A stretch of DNA of 21,541 nt from Planctomycetota bacterium (GTDB taxonomy: Bacteria > Planctomycetota > Phycisphaerae > UBA1845): contig JADFMZ010000009.1 in NCBI GenBank assembly GCA_022563615.1, forward strand, positions 1 through 21,541. The letters are read 5' to 3'. Shown here in pieces: positions 8,164 to 15,384 of this stretch (within the stretch, counting starts at the first letter, position 1; every line of letters starts with the position of its first letter). The position numbers and the translations under genes are program-made. Below the pieces are notes generated by a model. It had not been told where the DNA came from. It made no database searches and was given only the letters and a program-made list of their open reading frames with translations.

Positions 8164-9392
8164 AGGCGCTGGTCTTCCGCAAGAGCGTCTTGCGCTATGC
8201 CCTGCAGAGAGCTTTCGGCTCTCGGATCGGTCGTCGGCGTTTAGCCGGCTATGCGCCGCTTCGATTGGAGGAAATCGCGCCGCCGAAGTTGCCCACGCCC
8301 CAGTGGGTTCGCATCGCGCCGAAGCTGTCAGGAATCTGCGGGTCGGATCTGGCCACCCTCTGCGCGACCGGGAGCCCTTATCTCGCGCCTGTAACGTCGA
8401 TGCCGTTCGTCATGGGGCATGAAGTGGTCGGAACGATCACGGAGGTCGGGCCTGACGTGTCGGCCGTCACCATCGGCGACCGCGTCGTGGTGCATCCCGC
8501 GCTGGGATGCAAGGTGCGTGGCCTGGACCCGCCGTGCGACGCTTGTCGCGACGGGAAAGACGCCCTATGCCGCAACGTGACACGTGGTGATCTGTCGGCT
8601 GGAATCCAAACGGGCTATTGTCGGGACACGGGCGGGGCGTTCGGCGAATCGCTCGTGGCTCATCAATCTCAAGTCTACAAGGTTCCCGATAGCGTGCCCG
8701 ACGTCGCCGCCGTTCTGATCGAACCGTTCGCGTGCGCCCTGCATGGTGCGATGCGGGTCTCGCCCGGCCCGGACGATACCGTTCTGGTTCTTGGCTGCGG
8801 CGCCATCGGACTCCTGACGATTGCAGCCCTGCGGGCGATTGGATGCCGAGGCCGTATTCTGGCGGTTGCCAAGCATGAACATCAAAGGCAACATGCCTTG
8901 GCGCTGGGCGCCCAGGAGGTGCTCAACGCGAATGGCCCCGTGAAGGAACGGTACGCCCAATGGGCAGAAAAGCTACAGGCCGAAGTATTGAAAGGAGAGC
9001 TTGGCAAGCCTCTGGTCATGGGCGGGGCGGACGTGACGTTCGACTGTGTGGCCTCGTCGCAGACGATCGACGACGGCCTGCGGTTTACGCGCAGCGGCGG
9101 CACCTTTGTCCTGGTCGGCATGCCGGGTTTCCCTCGGGGAGTGGACTGGACGCCGCTGTGGTACCAAGAGCTTACGATCCGCGCCGCGTACGCCTACGGT
9201 CCGGAACGCAGTCCCGACGGCGTGCGCGATACCTTTGCGATTGCGATGGAGTTGATGTCCTCGTGGGGGTCCAGGCTGTCGTCGTTGGTCGGCGAGCCTT
9301 ATCCTCTAACGGAGTTTCGCGCAGCCATGTCGGCTGCGCTGGATACGGGTCGAAGTCGCACCGTCAAGACGGTGTTTGCCTTGCAGTCATAG
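8160..9392 (+). CDS. Zinc-dependent medium-chain alcohol dehydrogenase
   Basis: A 410-residue MDR enzyme that oxidises or reduces an alcohol/aldehyde with NAD(P)H. The catalytic zinc ligands are Cys60 (GICGSD) and His87/Glu88 (GHEVVG). A structural zinc lobe is present with Cys117, Cys126, Cys129 and Cys137, although the first two are more widely spaced than usual. The nucleotide-binding glycine motif is VLGCGAIGLL. The ATG at 8160 overlaps the HAD stop (ATGA), which fixes the start over longer upstream readings. Compared with common family members there is an extra N-terminal stretch (residues 8-30, RKSVLRYALQRAFGSRIGRR) that is basic and amphipathic. Its position between lipid genes suggests that it interconverts the fatty aldehyde/alcohol or a keto/hydroxy glycerol backbone intermediate (inference). 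Confidence 0.87.
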   Translation: MKALVFRKSVLRYALQRAFGSRIGRRRLAGYAPLRLEEIAPPKLPTPQWVRIAPKLSGICGSDLATLCATGSPYLAPVTSMPFVMGHEVVGTITEVGPDVSAVTIGDRVVVHPALGCKVRGLDPPCDACRDGKDALCRNVTRGDLSAGIQTGYCRDTGGAFGESLVAHQSQVYKVPDSVPDVAAVLIEPFACALHGAMRVSPGPDDTVLVLGCGAIGLLTIAALRAIGCRGRILAVAKHEHQRQHALALGAQEVLNANGPVKERYAQWAEKLQAEVLKGELGKPLVMGGADVTFDCVASSQTIDDGLRFTRSGGTFVLVGMPGFPRGVDWTPLWYQELTIRAAYAYGPERSPDGVRDTFAIAMELMSSWGSRLSSLVGEPYPLTEFRAAMSAALDTGRSRTVKTVFALQS

Positions 9393-9408
9393 CGTGGCTG
9401 GATATCTG

Positions 9409-10998
9409 ATGTCTGACGGAAACGGTTGCCCGAATATTCACATCGTGACGGACGCGGACCCGCCGTTTCTGTTTCACCGTGGCGAAGGTTACGAAAGGCA
9501 CCGACTGCCCGAGGGCACGACGGTGATTTATCCAAATCCGGCGTTGCCGCCGCTGGCCGATTCCAGGGCGGCCGTCGCTGACGCGCTCGATCATCCCGAG
9601 GGCGCGGAACCCCTGGACGCACATCTGCGTGCGGGCATGAAGGTGACGATTGCCTTTGATGATATCTCACTGCCGCTGCCGCGAATGGCTAGACCGGACA
9701 TCCGACAGACCGTCATCGAGGTTGTTCTGGAGCGGCTGGATCAAGCGGGCGTCACCGACATCGAGTTGATCTGCGCCATTTGCTTGCACCGTCGATGCAC
9801 GCCGGCGGAGCTCAAACGCATGGTCGGTTCAGCGGTCTTCAAGAGGTTCTGGCCGACGCGGTTGTACAATCACGACGCGGAGGATCCCCAAGGCAACACC
9901 CACCTGGGAAAGACCGAAACGGGTGAGGACGTCGAGCTAAACCGCCGGGCGGTCGAGTCCGACCTGCTGATCTACGTCAACATCAATCTGGCCACCATGG
10001 ACGGCGGACACAAGTCGGTGCCGGTGGGTTTGGCCACCTACCGGTCGGTTCGACACCATCACAACGCCCAAACCATGTTGCACGACTCCAGCTATATGGA
10101 TCCACCGCGAAGCCTATTCCATCGTTCCTGCGATCGCATGGGAGAGGTGGTGCGTAAGCATATCAAGATCTTCACCATCGAGACGACGCTGAACGGAGAT
10201 ACGTTTCATAGTCTTCTGGGTTTCCTTCAAAAGCGAGAAAACAGGTGGAATGCGGGAGATCATCTTGGCTACCACGCCAGTCGAATGGGCCTCAAGGTGT
10301 TGCCGGGTTGGTTACGCCGTAAGGCATACACTGCACTGCCGGCGCCATACGGCCTGACCAGCGTGCACGCCGGCGACACTGCGGCGGTGCACGCCAAGAC
10401 GCTTGACCATGTACTGGCGCAACAGGCGGTTCGGGTGGAGGAACCGTTCGACATCGCGGTCATCGGTTTGCCGTCGATCGGCCCCTACAATGTCAACTCC
10501 ATTCTCAATCCCATACTGGTGCACAGTCTGGCGCTGGGCTATTTCTTCAATTTCTATCGCAACCGGCCATATATTCGCAAAGGCGGAGTGATGATTCTTC
10601 TTCATCCGATTGAAAACAAGTTTCACATGATCCACCATCCTTCCTATTTCGATTTCTTCGAGGAGTTGCTGCCACAAACGCGTGATCCCGCCGAGCTCGA
10701 ACGCCGCTTTGAGGAATCCTATGCGCGAAACGAACATTACATTCATCTGTATAGAACATCATACGCCTACCACGGCGTTCATCCTTTCTACATGTGGTAC
10801 TGGGGTGCGCACGGCGCCGCCCACGTGGGAAAAGTTATCTCAGTGAACCCGACGAGCGAACTCGCAGCCCGGCGACTTGGATATGAACCCGCTTCGTCGT
10901 TGCCGGTCGCGCTGGAACAGGCCAAGGATTTCGTGGGGCCGGGAGCGAGAATGTGTTACTTTCATTGTCCACCGGTCATCATGTGCGATCTTGCCTGA
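9409..10998 (+). CDS. Long LarA-like protein (DUF2088, nickel-pincer racemase fold) of unknown reaction
   Basis: A 529-residue protein whose N-terminal half resembles LarA, the lactate racemase that carries the covalently bound nickel-pincer nucleotide. The signs are a DD..LPLPRMARP stretch (LarA has a DDxTRP-type motif), His127 in CLHRRCT (LarA His108 type), Lys202 in GGHKS (LarA Lys184 type, the cofactor lysine) and His218 in HHHN (LarA His200 type). The Lys-His spacing of 16 equals that of LarA. The position of LarA His174 falls at NIN (191-193), so one catalytic base is missing. The protein is about 100 residues longer than LarA, with an aromatic C-terminal part (FYMWYWGAHGAAH). I chose ATG 9409, 16 bases after the dehydrogenase stop, over a TTG at 9376. 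The role may be epimerisation or redox chemistry on a lipid precursor (inference). Confidence 0.7.
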   Translation: MSDGNGCPNIHIVTDADPPFLFHRGEGYERHRLPEGTTVIYPNPALPPLADSRAAVADALDHPEGAEPLDAHLRAGMKVTIAFDDISLPLPRMARPDIRQTVIEVVLERLDQAGVTDIELICAICLHRRCTPAELKRMVGSAVFKRFWPTRLYNHDAEDPQGNTHLGKTETGEDVELNRRAVESDLLIYVNINLATMDGGHKSVPVGLATYRSVRHHHNAQTMLHDSSYMDPPRSLFHRSCDRMGEVVRKHIKIFTIETTLNGDTFHSLLGFLQKRENRWNAGDHLGYHASRMGLKVLPGWLRRKAYTALPAPYGLTSVHAGDTAAVHAKTLDHVLAQQAVRVEEPFDIAVIGLPSIGPYNVNSILNPILVHSLALGYFFNFYRNRPYIRKGGVMILLHPIENKFHMIHHPSYFDFFEELLPQTRDPAELERRFEESYARNEHYIHLYRTSYAYHGVHPFYMWYWGAHGAAHVGKVISVNPTSELAARRLGYEPASSLPVALEQAKDFVGPGARMCYFHCPPVIMCDLA

Positions 10999-11008
10999 GG
11001 GGCGGGCG

Positions 11009-11962
11009 ATGAACAGTCGGCGCTCCATGCTTATCATCGTCAACCCAACTGCGGGTCGAGGTCGGGCCTTGCGCACTGCTGAACTTGTATCACGGCGATG
11101 GCAATCATGTGATCGAACCGTCGAGGTCGCCCAAACTACTGCCGCCGGCGATGCGGAGCGCTTCGCGCGTGAGGCGGTCGCTGCAAAGCCGGGCCGGTTT
11201 GACTGCGTCGTGGCCTGCGGTGGGGATGGTACGGTGCAGGAGGTCGCCCAGGCGCTGGCTGAATTGCGGACAACGCTGGGTGATAGCTGTCCCGTGTTGG
11301 GTCTGGCGCCGGCTGGCCGGTGCAATGACTTCGCACGGGCCCTGAATGTCCCTACGGACGCAGACCGAATCGCCGACATTCTCCTTACGGAAACCGCCCG
11401 GGCCATGGACCTCGGCCGCGTCAATGGACGCTATTTCTGCACCGTCGTCACGACGGGAATAGACGCCGAAATATCGCGCTATGTGGATCAAGCGTCCATG
11501 TGGCTTTCCGGCACGCCGGCCTATCTGCTCGGGGCGATGCGCGTGCTCAAGCGATACCGACCCCAACGAGTGCGCCTTCAGGGAGATTTCGGCTGCATCG
11601 AACAACCGGTATTCCTAGCCTCGGCGGCCAACACGTCATCCTACGGCGGCGCTGTTCCGATCGCTCCACACGCTCGCCCCGACGACGGCGTTCTGGACTT
11701 GTGCATCATCGAAGGCATGACGCGACTGCAGGCCCTGATGCTGATTCCGACAATCCTTCGCGGTCGTCATGTCGGTAACGCTCGGGTTCGTTTCGTTCGT
11801 ACAAAGGGATTCACAATCGATGCGACGGAACCTTGCGAGTTGTGGGCGGACGGCCAGTACATGACCCAAACGCCGGCGACAGTCGAGGTGGCGCCAGCCG
11901 CCGTCCGTGTTCCATGTCCCGCTCGATCAGACACGCCAACAGATCTGAGCCGCAGGCGCTAG
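11009..11962 (+). CDS. Diacylglycerol kinase-family lipid kinase
   Basis: A 317-residue protein of the DAGK/YegS/sphingosine kinase superfamily. These enzymes use ATP to phosphorylate a lipid hydroxyl at the inner membrane. Motifs in order are LIIVNPTAGRGRA at residues 7-19, CGGDGTVQE with GGDGT at 71-75 (the nucleotide loop), GLAPAGRCNDFARAL (usually GTxND; here GRCND), and the C-terminal DGVLDLCIIEGM. The ATG at 11009 lies 10 bases after the DUF2088 stop, with GAGG overlapping that stop as a ribosome-binding site. This makes it the last gene of the five-gene run from 3206. It probably supplies a phosphorylated alkyl/acyl-glycerol for phospholipid assembly (inference). Confidence 0.88.
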   Translation: MNSRRSMLIIVNPTAGRGRALRTAELVSRRWQSCDRTVEVAQTTAAGDAERFAREAVAAKPGRFDCVVACGGDGTVQEVAQALAELRTTLGDSCPVLGLAPAGRCNDFARALNVPTDADRIADILLTETARAMDLGRVNGRYFCTVVTTGIDAEISRYVDQASMWLSGTPAYLLGAMRVLKRYRPQRVRLQGDFGCIEQPVFLASAANTSSYGGAVPIAPHARPDDGVLDLCIIEGMTRLQALMLIPTILRGRHVGNARVRFVRTKGFTIDATEPCELWADGQYMTQTPATVEVAPAAVRVPCPARSDTPTDLSRRR

Positions 11963-12511
11963 CGGTCCTGCTCCTCCTGATTGTGTTTCAACGCGTCACG
12001 GGCAGGAGGACGGCCCGACCGACTGTCCGTGACCCCAAAGACATGCGTATGGCCGGGCGATCATCCGACCGCGTTCTTGGCTGACAAGGTGGCTTCGCCG
12101 GTGATTCTGCGGGTTTCTGGCTCGATGCTGCAAACTGTATTGCGTCACTTGATTCGGGAGTGGTTAGAGGGTTGAGGTAGGGTCGTGATTGGATCGCCCT
12201 TTCGGCGGGGCACGCTTTGGGTTTGCAGATTCGCGCACAGGTCGTCGAAAATTGTGGAAATCTTCGGAGAATACGCCCGTTGTGGGTCTGGTTGGTGTCG
12301 ATCAAGGCCTGTTTCGCCGAAAACAAGGAAGGGCGGATAGGCGGCGGCGGTGGTGGCCTCCAGATTTTTGGCGGTCCGATACTTGGCCTGGCGTATATTA
12401 TGGGCTACGATCCACCAGGTGGGTCAGCCCATCGTGGCTTGGACGAGAGCAGGTTCGTGTAGCCCCCTTCCCGCCTGGCGGCTGCACGACGCAACACAGG
12501 AGAACGGATTC
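11963..12511. other. Intergenic stretch without recognisable gene
   Basis: Short open frames here lack coding signs and none has a recognisable product. A TCCTCCTG / CAGGAGGA inverted repeat (11972-11979 and 12003-12010) follows the kinase gene but has no T-run, so it is not a convincing terminator. A purine/GGC-rich run (about 12330-12360) is present. The last part must hold the promoter of the gene at 12512; no clear -35/-10 pair was found. Confidence 0.5.
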
Positions 12512-13321
12512 ATGACAAAGGGTTGTCTGACATTAGCGTTGGGATTGGTGCTTGGAGCGGCTTGGCCTGCATCTGCACAGATGGCGGCGCTTTCGGGCAA
12601 CGCCGTCGTGAAGGCGCCTCGCGCCGTGCGCGCCGGGGCCAATTCGGCGGCGGCATTGTTACACAAACGCGTTGACAAAGTGGACTGGGTGGAAACCACC
12701 TTCGAGGAGGTCATCGACTGGCTTCATGACGAGGGCATGGATAAGGTGAATATCGTCCCGCGTTGGGGCCCGTTGGGTGTGGAGGGCATCGGGCGCGAGA
12801 CGCCGGTGACGTTGCGGCTCAACAGCACGACGGTGGGCGAGGTTCTAAACGAAACCCTTGGGCAGCTATCCGAGTCCGAAGAGGTAACGTACCGGGGCAT
12901 CGGCAACACCTTGCGCATTTCTACGAAGCAGGACTTCGGCAGAAAAATGGAGCTCAAGATCTACGATGTAACCGACATCCTGTTCCAGGTTCCCAACTTT
13001 GGTCGGGATGCTCCGATCATCGACCTCCAACAGGCTAGCCGTAGTGGCGGAGGGGGCGGCGGCGGAGGCGGCGGCGGACAGGGTGTGTTCAGCGGTTCCA
13101 GTAGCGGAACCCAGCAGCAAGGGTCCGGCGAGCAGGCCAAACGAATCCTTGATGCAAAACTGAAAGAGCTTCGCGAGCTGATCGAAGCAGCGATCGCGCC
13201 CGAATCGTGGACCACCGGAGGTGGGCGAGGCACGATTAATGCTTTCAATCAATCCTTGGTCGTCTTTAACACGATCGAGGTACATGAAAAAATCGCCGGC
13301 CTGTTCACCTACGGCGAGTAG
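12512..13321 (+). CDS. Secreted protein with secretin-N/STN-like domain and glycine run
   Basis: A 269-residue exported protein. The N-terminus is a signal peptide (MTKGCLTLALGLVLGAAWPASAQ, cleavage expected after ASA). Residues about 45-130 resemble the short STN/secretin N domain: VDWVETTFEEVIDWLHDEG, a beta-rich VTLRLNSTTVGEVLNETLGQL, and NTLRIST. Next comes YDVTDILFQVPNF, a phrase common in planctomycete proteins of this kind. A run of eleven glycines follows, then a Ser/Gln-rich spacer, a helix (AKRILDAKLKELRELIEAAI) and a final SLVVFNTIEVHEKIAGL strand-helix. It lacks the membrane-spanning secretin ring domain, so it is not a full GspD. ATG 12512 has AGGAGA about 9 bases upstream, which decides against the longer upstream reading. 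The function is unknown; it may be a periplasmic partner of a secretion or pilus system. Confidence 0.75.
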   Translation: MTKGCLTLALGLVLGAAWPASAQMAALSGNAVVKAPRAVRAGANSAAALLHKRVDKVDWVETTFEEVIDWLHDEGMDKVNIVPRWGPLGVEGIGRETPVTLRLNSTTVGEVLNETLGQLSESEEVTYRGIGNTLRISTKQDFGRKMELKIYDVTDILFQVPNFGRDAPIIDLQQASRSGGGGGGGGGGGQGVFSGSSSGTQQQGSGEQAKRILDAKLKELRELIEAAIAPESWTTGGGRGTINAFNQSLVVFNTIEVHEKIAGLFTYGE

Positions 13322-13350
13322 ACGTTCGCATACCACAGGTTTGGATTTGA

Positions 13351-13647
13351 TCAGGATCGATCGGTTTGCAATGCGGCGTGAATCACGTCGGGTGTGACCC
13401 GCTCGATCCTGATTTTTTTTACGGCGGACGTCAGGCCTGCCGCCACGGTCACGTCGGCCTTACGAACCCGAAAAAGTTTGGCCAGAAAGGCGATCAGCGC
13501 CTTGTTGGCTTTACCCTTTTCCGCCGGCGCAGCCACGGCAATGCGGGCGTGCCGTTGCCACGCACCCAGATAACGCGTGCGCGAGGCTCCAGGCACCACC
13601 TTGACGGACAGCAGTACGGCGCCCTCCTCAACCGTAACATCCAACAT
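13351..13647 (-). CDS. DUF167 (YggU-like) family protein
   Basis: A 98-residue cytoplasmic protein of the small DUF167/UPF0235 family, function unknown. Typical features are VKVVPGASRTRYLG near the start, IAVAAPAEKGKANKALIAFLAKLF in the middle, and VTVAAGLTSAVKKIRIE at the end. I chose the ATG at 13647, which gives the usual family length. A longer reading from 13692 would put the N-terminus inside the left 94-bp repeat. It lies convergent to the 12512 gene (29 bp between stops) and divergent to proC, an arrangement often seen for DUF167 genes next to proC. Confidence 0.85.
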   Translation of the reverse strand: MLDVTVEEGAVLLSVKVVPGASRTRYLGAWQRHARIAVAAPAEKGKANKALIAFLAKLFRVRKADVTVAAGLTSAVKKIRIERVTPDVIHAALQTDRS

Positions 13648-13674
13648 CGCGGCATTGTAGCAGATCCTTGGCTC

Positions 13675-13768
13675 TACAGTGTTCTCAATCACTGTGCATC
13701 GCCATTTCGGGTAAGTCTCCCGGAAAAAACGGTCGTTGGGCCGCTACTGAAAAATAGAGCTTGCTCTA
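13675..13768 (+). repeat. 94-bp inverted repeat, left copy, upstream of proC
   Basis: It pairs in reverse orientation with 14620-14713. By hand, 76 of 94 positions are identical with no gap. The inner 22 bases (GAAAAATAGAGCTTGCTCTA and neighbours), which contain the hairpin TAGAGC-TT-GCTCTA, are the best conserved. It sits between the divergent DUF167 and proC genes and ends 35 bp before the proC ATG. Confidence 0.85.
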
Positions 13769-13803
13769 GCGATCGCGGAGGGTATGCTCACGCGCCACAA
13801 ACG

Positions 13804-14622
13804 ATGGCGACGCAATACGAAATCAGCGTGATCGGAGCCGGCAATGCAGCCGAGGGCATCGTTCACGGCATCCTGCGCAACTCCCTCTTGTTCGCGGATC
13901 GAATCATCGCTTCAGATCCCTCCGAGGCGCGACGCAAGCTCTTCGCGGACCGGTTCAACATTGCGACTACGGCCGACAATCGCGAGGCGGTCGCCGACAG
14001 CGACATCGTGATCCTGGCGGTGAAGCCTCAACAGTACCAGACGGTTTGCGGGGGATTTGCAGATCTGGTCCGGGCGGAGCATCTGATCGTCTCGATCATG
14101 GCCGGCGTCTCAACGGCTTCGATCGAGCGGATGTTTCCGGGTTGTTCGGCTCGCGTGATCCGAGCCATGCCCAACCTTGCGAGTCACGTGGGTGCCGGCA
14201 TGGCCGGCGTATGCAAAGGGCGACATGCACAGGAAGTGGATCTGCTGCGGGCGCAGCGAATCTTTGAGGCGGGCGGGCGGGCCATGGTCATCCACGACGA
14301 GGCTCAGATGGATGCCGTAACGGCGATGTCCGGCACCGGCCCCGCCTACTTTTACTACTTCGTCGAAGCGATGACGGACGCAGGGGAACGAGCCGGGCTC
14401 TCGCGCCGACAGGCGGACCTCCTGGCCAAGCAAACCTGCCTCGGAGCCGCCCGCATGATGCTTGAATCGGGCGAACCGGCGAACGTCCTTCGTGACAAAG
14501 TGACCTCTCCCGGCGGCACGACTCAGGCCGCCCTGGACTCCATGACGCACAACAAGGTTTATGAGCACATCTGCGAAGCCATCCTGGCTGCATGCCGACG
14601 GAGCCAGGAACTCGGTCGATAG
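13804..14622 (+). CDS. proC: Pyrroline-5-carboxylate reductase
   Basis: ProC reduces 1-pyrroline-5-carboxylate to proline with NAD(P)H, the last step of proline synthesis. The 272-residue protein has the Rossmann motif VIGAGNAAEGI (residues 9-19), ILAVKPQQ, VIRAMPNLASHVGAGM, and the C-terminal dimer/active-site signature MSGTGPAYFYYFVEAM through DKVTSPGGTTQAALDSM. The length matches the family. GAGNAAEG replaces the more common GxGNMAxA, a mild variant. ATG 13804 is the first sensible start. The stop TAG (14620-14622) is formed by the first bases of the right 94-bp repeat, so the gene fills the space between the two repeats. Confidence 0.92.
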   Translation: MATQYEISVIGAGNAAEGIVHGILRNSLLFADRIIASDPSEARRKLFADRFNIATTADNREAVADSDIVILAVKPQQYQTVCGGFADLVRAEHLIVSIMAGVSTASIERMFPGCSARVIRAMPNLASHVGAGMAGVCKGRHAQEVDLLRAQRIFEAGGRAMVIHDEAQMDAVTAMSGTGPAYFYYFVEAMTDAGERAGLSRRQADLLAKQTCLGAARMMLESGEPANVLRDKVTSPGGTTQAALDSMTHNKVYEHICEAILAACRRSQELGR

Positions 14623-14713
14623 AGCAAGCTCTATTTTTCTGGAGCAGTCCCACGACCGTTTTTCGCGGGAGATTCCCCCGAAAGGGTGATACACAATGAA
14701 TGAAAATGCTGTA
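14620..14713 (-). repeat. 94-bp inverted repeat, right copy, downstream of proC
   Basis: Inverted partner of 13675-13768 (76/94 identical by hand alignment, ungapped). It starts with the proC stop codon. The hairpin TAGAGC-AA-GCTCTA followed by TTTTT could act as a terminator for proC. A second inner hairpin (CGGG..CCCG) lies in the middle. Confidence 0.85.
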
Positions 14714-14773
14714 GCCCGTAGCCGCCCGGTCGATAACGCCGTTTCCACTGCCGCCCGCAAGTCTCGCCCGGTA

Positions 14774-14801
14774 TTGACAACGGGCGGCGTTCGCACATAA
14801 C
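14774..14801 (+). promoter_or_regulatory. Sigma-70-type promoter for the GlcG/HbpS-like gene
   Basis: A perfect TTGACA (14774-14779) is followed after 16 bases by CATAAC (14796-14801, 4 of 6 to TATAAT). The expected start of transcription is near 14808, giving a leader of about 46 bases before the ATG at 14854. Confidence 0.6.
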
Positions 14802-14853
14802 CTCGCCAACCGAGTTGCAGCCAACCGCTGGACGTTTTGCAGGAGTGTCAACC

Positions 14854-15258
14854 ATGACCGAACTCAGTTTGCAGCAGGCTTGGACCGCCGTGAATGTCGC
14901 GCTTGAAAAATCGAAGGAGGTCGGCGTCAAGATGAACATCGCCATTGTCGACGCCGGCGCCAACCTGAAAGCGTTTGCCCGTATGGACGGGGCATGGCTC
15001 GGTTCGATCGATATTGCCATCAAAAAGGCCCGCACCGCGCGTTTCTTCGACATGAATACCGGTGAAATCGGAAAGCTCTCGCAGCCCGGTGGGTCGCTCT
15101 ACAACATCGAGCACGCCAACGGCGGGCTCATCACCTTCCCCGGCGGGGTGCCCATTCGCGATGCCGCCGGAGAGGTGATCGGCGCGATCGGCGTTTCCGG
15201 AAGTACGGTTGAAGACGATCACCTCGTTGCTGAAGCGGGCGCGGCTACCATTCCATAG
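14854..15258 (+). CDS. GlcG/HbpS-like heme-degrading/binding family protein (DUF336)
   Basis: A 134-residue protein of the GlcG/HbpS (PF03928) family: small proteins of debated function found with glycolate genes, cobalamin genes or heme sensing. Recognisable blocks are ALEKSKEVGVKMNIAIVDAG, FARMDGAWLGSIDIAIKKAR, GGLITFPGGVPI, and GEVIGAIGVSGSTVEDDHLVAEAG. The start is ATG 14854, with AGGAG at 14841-14845 at good spacing. There is no signal peptide, so it is probably cytoplasmic. It stands alone behind its own promoter; no glycolate or heme genes are nearby, so its partner is unknown. Confidence 0.88.
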   Translation: MTELSLQQAWTAVNVALEKSKEVGVKMNIAIVDAGANLKAFARMDGAWLGSIDIAIKKARTARFFDMNTGEIGKLSQPGGSLYNIEHANGGLITFPGGVPIRDAAGEVIGAIGVSGSTVEDDHLVAEAGAATIP

Positions 15259-15384
15259 CCGGCGCCGATCGTGGCAATTGGCGGGCGGGCTACGGCGGCG
15301 CGGCTCGCACGACATAGTGGCGGGAACTCCCCACGCATGTGGCGAGGTTGGTATGCAACGCCATCGTTCGATCATCATTGTTTC

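Noticed and set aside
10877..11008. Longer start for the lipid kinase
   Set aside because: It would overlap the DUF2088 gene by over 100 bases; the family-conserved region begins right after ATG 11009.
11972..12010. Possible terminator after the lipid kinase
   Set aside because: An 8-bp stem with a loop over 20 bases and no following T-run.
12368..12399. Possible promoter TTGGCG / TATATT before the 12512 gene
   Set aside because: Spacing of 20 bases is too long and the leader would be over 100 bases; not better than chance.
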